Shown piece by piece: positions 24,527-33,304 of a stretch of DNA of 64,000 nucleotides. Numbering within the stretch: the first letter of the stretch is position 1; each line of letters opens with the position of its first letter. Source of the DNA: Bradyrhizobium semiaridum. Lineage in GTDB: Bacteria; Pseudomonadota; Alphaproteobacteria; Rhizobiales; Xanthobacteraceae. Location of the stretch: the NCBI RefSeq assembly GCF_020329505.1, contig NZ_JAGKJJ010000047.1, positions 1-64,000 of the forward strand, given 5' to 3'. The notes beneath the pieces are model-generated. The model saw nothing but the letters and a program-made list of their open reading frames with translations. It was not told the DNA's origin and did not search any database. Position numbers and translations under genes: made by a program.

Positions 24527-25438
24527 TCACGAATACGGATTGATCAGCTTCTGCTGCTCGGTGGCGTGGTGCACCAGGAGGTCGATGAAGGTGCGCACCT
24601 TGGCCGACAGATGATGGCGGTGCGGATAGATCGCGTTCATCGTGAACTCGACCGGGCGGTACTCCGGCAGCAGGCGGACCAATTGGCCCGACTCCAGCTC
24701 GTCGCGCACCAGAAAGCCCGCGGCGAGGAAGACGCCGACGCCGGCCAGCGCGGCGAGCGTCAGCGTGTCGCCGCTGTTGGCGATCAGATTGCCGGAGACC
24801 CGTACCGACGCCGGCGTGCCCTTGCGGTCGACGAAATGCCAGTCGTCGCCGTAAGGATAGTTGACGTGGCGGATGCAGTTGCGAGTCATGAGATCGGCGA
24901 GCTGCTCGGGCTTGCCGTGCTGTTCGATATAGCCGTGCGAGCAGCACAGCACGTGACGCCAGGTCGCGATGCTGCGCACGATAAGGCTGGAATCCGGCGG
25001 CGGCACCATACGCACCGCGAGATCGAAATTTTCGTCGAGCAGATCGACATTGCGCTCGCCGATCGCAAGATCGACCTTGACCTCGGGATAAGTCGCCAAG
25101 AACTCGACCACCGCAGGCGACAGGAACTGGACGAGGTGCGTGTTGGTGTAGATCCGCAGCGTGCCGCGCGGCACCGATTGCAGCGCGCCGGCGATGTCGT
25201 CGGCCTGCTCGATGTCGGCGAGGATCTGGATGCAGCGGTCGTAATAGGCCTGCCCGACCTCGGTGAGGCTGACCTTGCGCGTGGTGCGGTTGAGCAGCCG
25301 CACGCCGAGCCGGTCCTCCAGCGCCTGGACATGGTTGCTCACCATCGTCGTCGACATGTTGAGCTTGCGTCCGGCGGCGGAAAAGCCGCCGGCATCGACG
25401 ACCCGGACGAAGGCAGTCAGGCTGGTCAGGCGGTCCAT
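24527..25438 (-). CDS. LysR-family transcriptional regulator
   Basis: A 303-residue LysR regulator of the CrgA/DntR-like group. The start at 25438 gives MDRLTSLTAFVRVVDAGGFS, followed by the recognition helix region AAGRKLNMSTTMVSNHVQAL and LLNRTTRKVSLTEVG. The remainder is the effector-binding domain. An extension to 25519 is open but lacks family character. It is divergent from the efflux genes at 25578 and probably controls them. Confidence 0.92.
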   Translation of the reverse strand: MDRLTSLTAFVRVVDAGGFSAAGRKLNMSTTMVSNHVQALEDRLGVRLLNRTTRKVSLTEVGQAYYDRCIQILADIEQADDIAGALQSVPRGTLRIYTNTHLVQFLSPAVVEFLATYPEVKVDLAIGERNVDLLDENFDLAVRMVPPPDSSLIVRSIATWRHVLCCSHGYIEQHGKPEQLADLMTRNCIRHVNYPYGDDWHFVDRKGTPASVRVSGNLIANSGDTLTLAALAGVGVFLAAGFLVRDELESGQLVRLLPEYRPVEFTMNAIYPHRHHLSAKVRTFIDLLVHHATEQQKLINPYS

Positions 25439-25467
25439 GTGACAAGGGCCGATTGTTCGCGCTGGCT

Positions 25468-25499
25468 TGATAATGCTTTCAGATTTATCGGGATTATCA
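25468..25499. promoter_or_regulatory. Candidate LysR operator
   Basis: A perfect inverted repeat TGATAAT-N18-ATTATCA lies in the 139-bp gap between the LysR gene and the emrA-like gene, 30 bp upstream of the regulator start. AT-rich arms in a GC-rich background make chance less likely. Regulation of the pump from this site is inferred from position. Confidence 0.5.
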
Positions 25500-25577
25500 C
25501 AGCGCCGAGAACATTGCATCTAAGGGCTGCGGCTGGGCCTTCCGGGCGAGGCTGCACCTTTCGACGCCGAGGACGCC

Positions 25578-26726
25578 ATGTCGACCGCCACCTATGTCAC
25601 TGACAAACCAACAAAAATCACTCTTCGCCCGTCCCGGGCGGCGATCAGGCGGGCAGCCTTGGCGCTGACCGCGGCACTCGGCATCGCCGCCGCCGGCTAT
25701 TATGGCTATGACTACGTCACCACCGGCCGCTATCTCGAATCCACCGACGACGCCTATGTGAAGGCGGACAGCACGATCATCGCACCGAAGGTGTCCGGCT
25801 ACATCGCGCGGGTGCTGGTCGCCGACAACCAGCCGGTCAGGGCCGGCCAGCTGCTGGCCGAGATCGATGACCGCGACTACCGCACGGCGCTGAACCAGGC
25901 CAGGGCCGATGTCGAAGCCGCGGGAGCGTCGGTGCACAACCTCGATGCGCAACTCGCCTTGCAGCAGCCGTTGATCGACCAGGGCAAGGCCGACGTCTCT
26001 GCTGCCGAGGCCAATCTGAAATTCGCCCAGGAGGAGCAGGCCCGCTACGACGGGCTGATGAAAACCGGCTCCGGCACCATTCAACGCGCACAGCAGACCG
26101 ACGCGGCGCTGCGCGCCACCACTGCGCAGTTGCAGGGCGCGAAGTCGGCGCTGTCAGCAGCGGAGCGCAAGGTCGACGTGCTCTCCACGCAGCGCGCCCA
26201 GGCAGTCGCGCAACTGGATCGCGCGCATGCGGCCGAGCAGCAGGCCGAACTCAATCTCTCCTACACAAGAATCACCGCGCCGGTGGACGGCACGGTCGGC
26301 GCCCGCACCTTGCGCGTCGGCCAGTACGTGCAGGCTGGCACCCAGCTGATGGCCGTGGTGCCGCTGGACGCGGTCTATGTCGTCGCCAATTTCAAGGAAA
26401 CCCAGCTCACCCATGTGCGCAACGGCCAGCCGGTCGAGCTCACCGTCGACAGCTTCCACGGCACCAAGCTGAGGGCGCATGTCGACAGCCTGTCGCCGGC
26501 CAGCGGCCTCGAATTCGCACTGCTGCCGCCCGACAATGCCACCGGCAACTTCACCAAGATCGTGCAGCGCGTCCCGGTGAAGATCGTGCTCGACGATCAC
26601 AGCCTCACCGGGTTGCTGCGGCCGGGCATGTCGGCAGTGCCGACCATCGATACCAAGGCGACGGTGATCGCGGAGCGCGAAGCGAAGCGGCGCATGGCGT
26701 CGGCGGGAAAGGCGAACGGCGGGTAG
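25578..26726 (+). CDS. HlyD/EmrA-type membrane fusion protein
   Basis: A 382-residue periplasmic adaptor of an EmrAB-type drug efflux system. One N-terminal membrane helix (AALALTAALGIAAAGYYGYD) is followed by the biotinyl-lipoyl half motif STDDAYVKADSTIIAPKVSG, a coiled-coil hairpin (about 110-215), and the second lipoyl half LSYTRITAPVDGTVGARTLR. The beta-barrel part includes YVVANFKETQLTHVRNGQPV. It is followed by the DHA2 transporter after 270 bp containing a hairpin repeat. Confidence 0.92.
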   Translation: MSTATYVTDKPTKITLRPSRAAIRRAALALTAALGIAAAGYYGYDYVTTGRYLESTDDAYVKADSTIIAPKVSGYIARVLVADNQPVRAGQLLAEIDDRDYRTALNQARADVEAAGASVHNLDAQLALQQPLIDQGKADVSAAEANLKFAQEEQARYDGLMKTGSGTIQRAQQTDAALRATTAQLQGAKSALSAAERKVDVLSTQRAQAVAQLDRAHAAEQQAELNLSYTRITAPVDGTVGARTLRVGQYVQAGTQLMAVVPLDAVYVVANFKETQLTHVRNGQPVELTVDSFHGTKLRAHVDSLSPASGLEFALLPPDNATGNFTKIVQRVPVKIVLDDHSLTGLLRPGMSAVPTIDTKATVIAEREAKRRMASAGKANGG

Positions 26727-26803
26727 TGACAGCAGCGGACGAGGCGCGATCGATCAATGGATCGGTCGCGCTTTTCTTCGCGCCTCACGCTCCGGCGGTT
26801 GGG

Positions 26804-26830
26804 CTCCCTCTCCCCTTGCGGGAGAGGGAG
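26804..26830. repeat. Short REP-like hairpin between emrA- and emrB-like genes
   Basis: CTCCCTCTCC-CCTTGCG-GGAGAGGGAG forms a perfect 10-bp stem. The sequence resembles the ends of the longer elements at 20862 and 51737 and may be a solo half. It interrupts what would otherwise be a compact emrAB operon. Confidence 0.6.
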
Positions 26831-26996
26831 CACGACGTGCGTGCTTACCTCACGGACAGTGCGATACGCATCGCGGGTGCCGCGCACGCGGCGACAGATT
26901 ATCAATCGCGGCCGGATGATCCTTTCGTTCTTTCCTCGATTATCGAATGCGGTCCCCTAATGCATTCTCTCGCGCATCGATGCAGAGACGACTCCG

Positions 26997-28598
26997 ATGA
27001 CCGCGCTCACCCCTCCGGCCAACACCCCCCTCACCTCGCCCGCTCCGGCCGCACCCGCGGTGCCGGCAAAAGTCTGGGTCGCGGTGATCGGTGCCAACCT
27101 CGGCGCGTTCATGGCGGTGCTCAACATCCAGATCGTCAACGCCTCGCTCGCCGATATCCAGGGCGCGATCGGTGCCGGCATCGATGATGGCGGCTGGATC
27201 TCGACGTCCTATCTGATCGCCGAGATCATCGTGATTCCGCTGAGCGGCTGGCTCGCCCAGGTGTTCTCGATCCGCCGCTATCTTCTCACCAACGCCATCC
27301 TGTTCCTGGTGTTTTCCGCGGCCTGCGCGCTGGCGCAGAACCTGCCGCAGATGATCGTGCTGCGCGCCATCCAGGGCTTTAGCGGCGGCGTGCTGATCCC
27401 GATGGCGTTCACGCTGATTATCACGCTGCTGCCGAAGCCGAAGCAGCCGATCGGGCTGGCGCTGTTCGCGCTGTCGGCGACGTTCGCGCCGGCGATCGGT
27501 CCGACCATCGGCGGCTATCTCACCGAGAACTGGGGCTGGGAGTACATCTTCTATGTCAACCTGGTGCCCGGCGCGATCATGATCGGCATGCTATATGCCT
27601 CGCTCGAATCGAGCTCGATGAAGCTGTCGCTGCTGCACCAAGGCGACTGGCTCGGCATCGCCACGATGGCGATCGGGCTCGCGGCGCTGCAGACCGTGCT
27701 GGAAGAAGGCAACAAGGACGACTGGTTCGGCTCGCCCTTCATCGTCAAACTGTCGGTGATCGCCGCCGTCGCGCTCGGCGCGTTCCTGGTGGTCGAGTTC
27801 ACCGTGAACAAGCCCTTGCTCAATCTGCGGCTGCTCGCCCGGCGCAATTTCGGCTTCGGCATGCTGGCGAACTTCCTGCTCGGCATCGCGCTGTACGGCT
27901 CGGTGTTCATCCTGCCGCAGTATCTGTCGCGCATCCAGGGCTACAACGCCGAGCAGATCGGCCTGGTGCTGGCCTGGACCGGCCTGCCGCAGCTGCTGCT
28001 GATCCCTCTGGTGCCAAGGCTGATGCAGCGCTTCGACGCCCGCATCCTGATCGGCATCGGCTTCGCGCTGTTCGCCGCCTCCAACTTCATGAACATCTAC
28101 ATGACCAACGACTACGCCACCGACCAGCTGTTCTGGCCCAACATCGTTCGCGCCGTCGGCCAGGCCCTGGTGATGGCGCCGCTGTCAGCGGTCGCAACCG
28201 CAGGCGTCGAGCTCGAGAATGCAGGCTCGGCCTCCGCGCTGTTCAACATGATGCGCAATCTCGGCGGCGCGGTCGGCATCGCGCTGTTGCAGACGCTGCT
28301 GACCAAGCGCGAGCAGTTTCATTCCAACGTGCTGACCCAGCAGGTCTCGCTGTTCGACGAGGCGACCCGGGCGCGGATCGCACAGCTGACCCAGTATTTC
28401 GTGAACCACGGCATCGCCGACCAGCTCGACGCCACCAAGCGTGCCTTGGTTGCGATCGGCAAGATCGTGCAGAAGCAGTCCTATATCCTCGCCTTCAGCG
28501 ACACCTTCTATCTGCTCGGCGTTGCTCTGATCGTGGCGCTGATCGCGGGACTATTCCTGAAGAAGCCCGGCCGGTTCGCCGGCGGCGGCGCGCACTGA
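26997..28598 (+). CDS. DHA2-family MFS drug transporter (EmrB type)
   Basis: A 533-residue transporter expected to have 14 membrane helices. DHA2 marks include AVIGANLGAFMAVLNIQIVN in helix 1, DGGWISTSYLIAEIIVIPLS, and the motif C region APAIGPTIGGYLTENWGWEY (about 164-183). A very long loop is absent and the C-terminus is short. It works with the HlyD-like protein upstream to expel hydrophobic compounds across both membranes through a TolC-like channel encoded elsewhere. The divergent LysR gene probably controls the set. Confidence 0.93.
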   Translation: MTALTPPANTPLTSPAPAAPAVPAKVWVAVIGANLGAFMAVLNIQIVNASLADIQGAIGAGIDDGGWISTSYLIAEIIVIPLSGWLAQVFSIRRYLLTNAILFLVFSAACALAQNLPQMIVLRAIQGFSGGVLIPMAFTLIITLLPKPKQPIGLALFALSATFAPAIGPTIGGYLTENWGWEYIFYVNLVPGAIMIGMLYASLESSSMKLSLLHQGDWLGIATMAIGLAALQTVLEEGNKDDWFGSPFIVKLSVIAAVALGAFLVVEFTVNKPLLNLRLLARRNFGFGMLANFLLGIALYGSVFILPQYLSRIQGYNAEQIGLVLAWTGLPQLLLIPLVPRLMQRFDARILIGIGFALFAASNFMNIYMTNDYATDQLFWPNIVRAVGQALVMAPLSAVATAGVELENAGSASALFNMMRNLGGAVGIALLQTLLTKREQFHSNVLTQQVSLFDEATRARIAQLTQYFVNHGIADQLDATKRALVAIGKIVQKQSYILAFSDTFYLLGVALIVALIAGLFLKKPGRFAGGGAH

Positions 28599-28629
28599 TC
28601 CTGAACCGGCAAACCAAAGGAGAACGACC

Positions 28630-29088
28630 ATGAAGCCACGGATGAACTTCTATCAAGCCGCACCCGAGACCATCAAGGCGCTGGTCGCGGTCGAAAGCCA
28701 GATCAGCGCCAGCGGTCTCGAGCAATCGCTGATCGAGCTGGTAAAGACCCGGGCGTCGCAGATCAACGGCTGCGCCTACTGCATCAACATGCACACCGAC
28801 GACGCCCGCAAGCATGGCGAGAGCGAGCAGCGGCTCTATCTGCTCAACGCTTGGCGCGAGTCGCCACTCTACTCCGAGCGCGAGCGGGCCGCACTGGCCT
28901 GGACCGAGGCGTTGACGCTGGTTGCGGAGACCCACGCGCCAGATGCCGACTACGAGGCGGTGCAGGCGGAATTCTCGGACACCGAGCTCGCCAACCTCAC
29001 CATGCTGATCGGCACCATCAACGCCTGGAACCGGATCGCGATCGGCTTTCGCGCCGTGCATCCGGTGAAGGTGAAGGTCGCGGCATGA
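28630..29088 (+). CDS. Carboxymuconolactone decarboxylase/AhpD-family protein
   Basis: A 152-residue all-helical protein. The AhpD-type redox motif is present as INGCAYCINMHTDDARKHG (Cys51-x2-Cys54 and His58), preceded by the conserved glutamate in LIELVKTRASQ. Such proteins act as alkylhydroperoxidase-like thiol peroxidases or general redox proteins. It follows the transporter by 31 bp with AAGGAGAACGACC before the ATG, so it is probably the third gene of the efflux operon. It may detoxify the oxidised compound that induces the pump (inference). Confidence 0.92.
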   Translation: MKPRMNFYQAAPETIKALVAVESQISASGLEQSLIELVKTRASQINGCAYCINMHTDDARKHGESEQRLYLLNAWRESPLYSERERAALAWTEALTLVAETHAPDADYEAVQAEFSDTELANLTMLIGTINAWNRIAIGFRAVHPVKVKVAA

Positions 29089-29180
29089 GCGTGAGGCGCA
29101 ACCTTTCCCCGTCATCCTGAGAGCTTGTGAATGTATGATTTACGAGCGGCGCCAAACTGGACATGTCCCGCTGTTCAACC

Positions 29181-29286
29181 CTCATCCTGAGGTGCGAGCG
29201 GAGCGAGCCTCGGAGGATGAACCGCCCCGCTGGTGGCCGTCGCCCCTTCGAGGGCCGCTGAAGAAGCGGCCACCTCAGGGTGACGG
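29181..29286. repeat. Inverted repeat element (CATCCTGAGGTGCGAGC family)
   Basis: CTCATCCTGAGGTGCGAGC at the left and GCGGCCACCTCAGGGTGACG at the right bracket CTCGGAGGATGAAC and CCCTTCGAGGGCCGC. It matches 24336-24462 and is almost identical on its right side to 47117-47210. It lies between convergent genes and may serve as their transcription boundary. Confidence 0.8.
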
Positions 29287-29306
29287 TGATAGGGCGTTGT
29301 ATGATC

Positions 29307-30167
29307 TCACACCGCCGTCGCCTTGGCGAACTCTACATAGATCTCACGCAGGCGGTCGGTCATCGGGCCGACCTTGCCGTTGCCGACCTTCCTGCCGTCG
29401 ACCGCAACCACGCCCTGCACGAACACCGAGGCGCTGGTGATGAAGGCTTCCTTGGCGGCAACCGCCTCATCGACCGTGAAGGCACGCTCCTCGATGCGAA
29501 GTTGGCGCTCCTCGGCGAGCTTGACCACGGCCTTGCGGGTGCAGCCGGGCAGGATCTCGTTGCCGTTCTGCCGTGTCACGATGACGTTGTCCTGGGTAAC
29601 GATGAAGGCGGACGACGAGCCGCCCTCGGTGACCTTGCCGTCCTGGAGCATCCAAGCCTCGCCGGCGCCCGCTTCGGCCGCGGCCTGCTTGGCGAGCACC
29701 TGCGCCAGCAGCGCGACGCTCTTGATGTCGCGGCGTTCCCAGCGGATGTCGGGCACCGTGATGACGTTGATGCCGGTCTTGGCCGAGGCTGCGTTGATGA
29801 TGTCCTTTTCCGAAGTGAACATGACGAGAGTCGACTTGACGTCGGCCTTCGGGAAGGCGAAGTCGCGGCCGGTGTCGGCCCCGCGGGTCACTTCGAGATA
29901 GACCATGCCGTTGGCGAGGTTGTTGCGTGTGACGAGCTCCTTCTGGATCTCCTCGATGCGCGCCAGCGTCTCCGGCAGCCTCAGCTTGATCTCCCCGACC
30001 GAACGCTCCAGCCGGGCCAGATGCGAGGCGTTGTCGATCAGCTTGCCGTCGAGCACCGCGGCGACCTCATAGATGCCATCGGCGAACAGGAAGCCGCGGT
30101 CGAACACCGAGACCTTGGCCTCCGAATGCGGCACGAACGAGCCGTTGACGTAAGCGATCTTTTCCAA
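29307..30167 (-). CDS. dat: D-amino acid aminotransferase (class IV PLP enzyme)
   Basis: A 286-residue fold-type IV transaminase that interconverts D-alanine and other D-amino acids with 2-oxo acids. It opens with IAYVNGSFVPHSEAKVSVFD and RGFLFADGIYEV, the hallmark of D-amino acid transaminases. The catalytic lysine is in ERRDIKSVALLAQVLAKQ (about residue 148) and GKVTEGGSSSAFIV binds the cofactor. Branched-chain transaminase is possible but less likely, given the start and length. The next gene upstream on this strand is separated by a repeat element, so cotranscription is uncertain. Confidence 0.9.
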   Translation of the reverse strand: MEKIAYVNGSFVPHSEAKVSVFDRGFLFADGIYEVAAVLDGKLIDNASHLARLERSVGEIKLRLPETLARIEEIQKELVTRNNLANGMVYLEVTRGADTGRDFAFPKADVKSTLVMFTSEKDIINAASAKTGINVITVPDIRWERRDIKSVALLAQVLAKQAAAEAGAGEAWMLQDGKVTEGGSSSAFIVTQDNVIVTRQNGNEILPGCTRKAVVKLAEERQLRIEERAFTVDEAVAAKEAFITSASVFVQGVVAVDGRKVGNGKVGPMTDRLREIYVEFAKATAV

Positions 30168-30250
30168 GGGGGGTCTCTCCTGCGGGCGAAGGGCTGGTTT
30201 CAGCCCTTCGTATACGCAAATTGTTAACGGGGATAAACCCTCCGCACGCG

Positions 30251-30357
30251 GTCATTCCGGGCCTGCGCCCCTAAGGGGGCAGGCCCGGAATTCATTTCAC
30301 CACGGACTGTGCGGCCCGATGGATTTCCGGGCTCGGGCAACGCGCCCAGGAATGACG
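30251..30357. repeat. Inverted repeat element (GTCATTCCGGG family)
   Basis: GTCATTCCGGGCCTGCGCCC and GGGGGCAGGCCCGGAATTCA form one hairpin. The right end CCCAGGAATGAC mirrors the left end. It is related to 54621-54724. It lies in the 251-bp gap between the diiron protein gene and dat. Confidence 0.7.
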
Positions 30358-30418
30358 ATGCGGAGCGACCGACACCGCGACGCCGGCGCGCGTCCCCTAT
30401 GGGATGCCCGGATAGCCT

Positions 30419-31216
30419 TCAGTTGGCGGCGGCCTGCCGCATGGCGCGGCCGATCGCATTCCAGAAGTTGGCGAACAGCGTCAGGTGCCGGGTAAAGCCG
30501 TCCTCGATCGCACGCAGCGATTCCGCATTCACGTAGAACTCGCGTGCGCCGTTCAGCGACTCGATCTTGTGCTCCTTCTCGGTCGCGCCGATATGAGCGT
30601 AGAAATATTCGCAGGACTCGTGGAATTCGTCCTCGTCCTTCCAGAGCGGCTTGTACAGCGTGGCCCCGTCATAGAGGCGGCGAAGCATCGTATAGGCCTG
30701 CCATTCCAGCGCGAGCTGAGCGCCGGAGCCGGTGGCGTTGTCGCTGGAATAGAGGTCCCTCTCGCCATCGATCAGCGCGCGGGTCTCCGGCAACACCGGC
30801 ACCGACTTCTCCATGTTCTTCCAGACCAGGGTTTCACGGTCACCCATCTTCTCGCCGAGCGCAGCCAGCCAGTCGCAGAAGAGGACGGAATGCACCTTCT
30901 CCACATTGCCGTATCCCATCTCTGAGAAAAGGGTTTTGGCATATTCCGTACGAGCCGCGATGTTCTGGGTGTGGCTGATCATCACGGAGAGGATTTCGGG
31001 GAAGGATCGGTTGAATTCACCGTAGTTGCGGGCGAAGATCGCGATCTGCCGCGGCGTCAGGCGCGTCGAGGTCCAGAGATCGTAGAAGTCGTTATCGAGC
31101 GCGGCGCTGGTGTAGACTGTCTTTGCAAGAGCCTCGATCGGGTCGCTGACCGAGCTTGCGTTGGTCTCTCGGCGGGGGGCTTCGGCGGAAACGGCAGAGT
31201 TTGCTGCTAGAGACAT
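30419..31216 (-). CDS. Heme-oxygenase-like diiron oxidase/oxygenase (HDO-type, TenA/PqqC fold)
   Basis: A 265-residue helical protein of the iron-containing redox enzyme group (relatives: UndA, BesC, SznF, CADD). The helix-1 pattern SEMGYGNVEKVHSVLF matches the family Glu/His motif (Glu99, His109). Glu171 lies in LALEWQAYTML, and YAHIGATEKEHKIES gives His208, Glu213 and His216. These residues could form a diiron site that activates O2. It starts 31 bp after a proline hydroxylase homologue, with GGGAGTG before the ATG, so the two form an operon and may modify one amino acid sequentially. The reaction is unknown. Confidence 0.78.
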   Translation of the reverse strand: MSLAANSAVSAEAPRRETNASSVSDPIEALAKTVYTSAALDNDFYDLWTSTRLTPRQIAIFARNYGEFNRSFPEILSVMISHTQNIAARTEYAKTLFSEMGYGNVEKVHSVLFCDWLAALGEKMGDRETLVWKNMEKSVPVLPETRALIDGERDLYSSDNATGSGAQLALEWQAYTMLRRLYDGATLYKPLWKDEDEFHESCEYFYAHIGATEKEHKIESLNGAREFYVNAESLRAIEDGFTRHLTLFANFWNAIGRAMRQAAAN

Positions 31217-31247
31217 TTCTTCACTCCCTTTCCAGTGCGATCGTTGG

Positions 31248-32087
31248 CTAGATGCGAGGAACAGTGTCCGGCTGGCGACTTAAGGTGTAGTACTTCTCAA
31301 TTTCTTTTGCATATTGGATCATGTCAGCCTGGCCGCTCTTCTCGCAGAGTGAAGAGAGCCACCTGTAAACATCCTTGCCGTGAGAACGGTAATGGAAGTG
31401 AAACTTCGAGAGGATTGCAACGACGTCGCGAAAGTTCTCCTTTGAAAGGACCATACCGAGGCCGTCTATGGCTTCCGCGATCTTGCGCGGCATTTCCGGA
31501 CGAGGATCAGATGGGCGCAGCTCGGCCGGCTGAACCTGATCCGTGACGACCTCGGAAAGACGCGTACCCGGCTGGAAATCCAGCATGAGATGTAGGCGAT
31601 CGGTCTCCCCGAAACATCCCGCGCTATGGATCCTGGTCGCATCCAGGAACCAGATCTCGCCCATTCTCATCTGATAGATCTTGTCGTCTTCCGTGTTCCA
31701 GCAGCGGTCGTTGGTTTCGATCGGAACGTGAATGCGAACGTATTCGTCATTCAGTTCGAGATAGTCCTGGTGCGGGATCAGGCAGGAGTTCGGCCCCATC
31801 CGCATGATCCGGACATACCTGATGCCGTCGGATCTGAAGCACCGTTCGATCAGTTCATTGATGTAGGGCACGTGCTTCGATGGCGGCGTTGGCAGCGCTT
31901 TTGCGTCATGCGTGCGAATCTTCTGCTCGGTGCTGCTGCCGGTCGCATTTCGCAGCACGCAGATGTCCCATCGCCCGCAAGCAAAATCCGCGTATACCTG
32001 CGAAAATTCAACGGTGTCGAGAGCTCGGATATCGGCTGCCAGGCGATCTTTATCCAGATCGATCTTACCAAGAAGTTGGGCGCTCAT
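31248..32087 (-). CDS. L-proline cis-4-hydroxylase-like Fe(II)/2-oxoglutarate dioxygenase
   Basis: A 279-residue homologue of the rhizobial L-proline cis-4-hydroxylases (Sinorhizobium and Mesorhizobium enzymes of about 280 residues). The iron triad is His106 and Asp108 (CLIPHQDYLEL) and His154 (DATRIHSAGCF), and Arg164 in DRLHLMLDF should bind 2-oxoglutarate. The N-terminus MSAQLLGKIDLDKDRL aligns with the known enzyme, so 32087 is chosen over 32117. GGAG lies 9 bases upstream. The diiron protein gene follows. Free proline or another free amino acid is the likely substrate. Confidence 0.85.
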   Translation of the reverse strand: MSAQLLGKIDLDKDRLAADIRALDTVEFSQVYADFACGRWDICVLRNATGSSTEQKIRTHDAKALPTPPSKHVPYINELIERCFRSDGIRYVRIMRMGPNSCLIPHQDYLELNDEYVRIHVPIETNDRCWNTEDDKIYQMRMGEIWFLDATRIHSAGCFGETDRLHLMLDFQPGTRLSEVVTDQVQPAELRPSDPRPEMPRKIAEAIDGLGMVLSKENFRDVVAILSKFHFHYRSHGKDVYRWLSSLCEKSGQADMIQYAKEIEKYYTLSRQPDTVPRI

Positions 32088-32143
32088 GATGCACGCTCCA
32101 TTCAATCGGTCGATCATTCAGGCAGGGTAGATCGTTTCGATTG

Positions 32144-32161
32144 GCCATACATTCGTATGGC
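32144..32161. promoter_or_regulatory. Palindrome upstream of the hydroxylase and diiron gene pair
   Basis: GCCATAC-ATTC-GTATGGC is a perfect inverted repeat with 7-bp arms, 57 bp upstream of the hydroxylase start. A second one, CGGTTC-CAA-GAACCG, is at 32232-32246. Either may bind a repressor. No regulator gene is adjacent. The rest of the gap 32088-32381 shows no gene. Confidence 0.4.
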
Positions 32162-32381
32162 TTTGGATCACAGCATAGGCGCACGACTCGCGTTACGCAA
32201 GGGTTTACACAAAACGCATCCTGTAATTGTACGGTTCCAAGAACCGGTGCAAGCGACGGATCGGCGAACACGCCGCCCAGTTCCGCGACGTGCGGCAGGT
32301 TCCGCTGCTTCGAGGGACCACATGGTGTTCCGCATTCACCGCTGATGCAGCGCATCGTCTTAGCTGCGCTCGCGATGACAC

Positions 32382-33113
32382 TCAGTGCTGCAAGATCTTC
32401 GACAGGAATTTCTGCGCGCGATCGCTGCGGGGCTGGCCGAAGAACTCGGCCTTCTTGGCGTCCTCGACGATCTCGCCGCGGTCCATGAAGATGACGCGGT
32501 CGGCAACCTTGTTGGCAAAGCCCATCTCGTGCGTCACCACCATCATGGTCATGCCCTCGCGGGCGAGATCGACCATGACGTCGAGCACCTCGCTGATCAT
32601 CTCGGGATCGAGTGCCGAGGTCGGCTCGTCGAACAGCATCGCGATCGGATCCATCGCCAGTGCTCGCGCGATCGCGACGCGCTGCTGCTGGCCGCCGGAC
32701 AATTCCGCCGGGAATTTTTTCGCGTGATCCTTCAGCCCGACCCGCTCCAGGAGCTTCAGGCCCCTGGCCAGCGCATCCTCATGCTTGCGGCCGAGCACCT
32801 TCTCCTGCGCGAGGCAGAGATTGTCGACGATGCGCAAGTGAGGAAACAGTTCGAAATGCTGGAACACCATGCCGACCCGCGAGCGCAGCTTCGGCAGGTC
32901 GGTCTTGGGATCGTTGACCTTGACGCCGTCGAGGATGATCTCGCCGCCCTGGATCGGCTCCAGCGCGTTGACGCATTTGATCAGGGTCGACTTGCCCGAG
33001 CCTGACGGGCCGCAGACCACGACCACCTCGCCCTTGGCGACGCTCGTGGTGCAATCCTTCAGCGCCTGGAAGCTCGGCCCGTACCATTTATTGACGTTTT
33101 TGATCTCGATCAT
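32382..33113 (-). CDS. Polar amino acid ABC transporter ATP-binding protein
   Basis: A 243-residue ATPase of the GltL/AapP/GlnQ group. Walker A is GPSGSGKST (residues 35-43), the signature is LSGGQQQRVAIARALAMDP, Walker B is IAMLFDEPTSALDPE and the switch histidine is in VTHEMGFA. It powers the two permeases encoded upstream in the same direction. A REP-like element separates it from the permease gene by about 190 bp. Glutamate/aspartate-type substrates are suggested by similarity of the whole set to GltIJKL. Confidence 0.95.
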   Translation of the reverse strand: MIEIKNVNKWYGPSFQALKDCTTSVAKGEVVVVCGPSGSGKSTLIKCVNALEPIQGGEIILDGVKVNDPKTDLPKLRSRVGMVFQHFELFPHLRIVDNLCLAQEKVLGRKHEDALARGLKLLERVGLKDHAKKFPAELSGGQQQRVAIARALAMDPIAMLFDEPTSALDPEMISEVLDVMVDLAREGMTMMVVTHEMGFANKVADRVIFMDRGEIVEDAKKAEFFGQPRSDRAQKFLSKILQH

Positions 33114-33147
33114 GATGGCTCAACGGTTGCAGCGAAAACGGTCGAAC

Positions 33148-33267
33148 ACCTCTCCCATTGGGAGAGGTCGGCGCGTAGCGCCGGGTGAGGGAATGCGGCC
33201 TATCGATGGAGCAGAACCCCTCACCCGGATCGCTGACGCGATCCGACCTCTGCCGGCGGGAGAGGTG
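33148..33267. repeat. REP-like palindromic element within the ABC operon
   Basis: ACCTCTCCCATTGGGAGAGGT is a perfect hairpin at the left (33148-33168), and GGATCGCTGACGCGATCC lies near the right, which ends GCGGGAGAGGTGAAG. The family is that of 20862 and 51737. It lies between the second permease gene and the ATPase gene and could influence mRNA stability inside the operon. Confidence 0.75.
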
Positions 33268-33304
33268 AAGGCGTCCGTGCCTCGAACTGAGAGTCGCATG
33301 ACGA

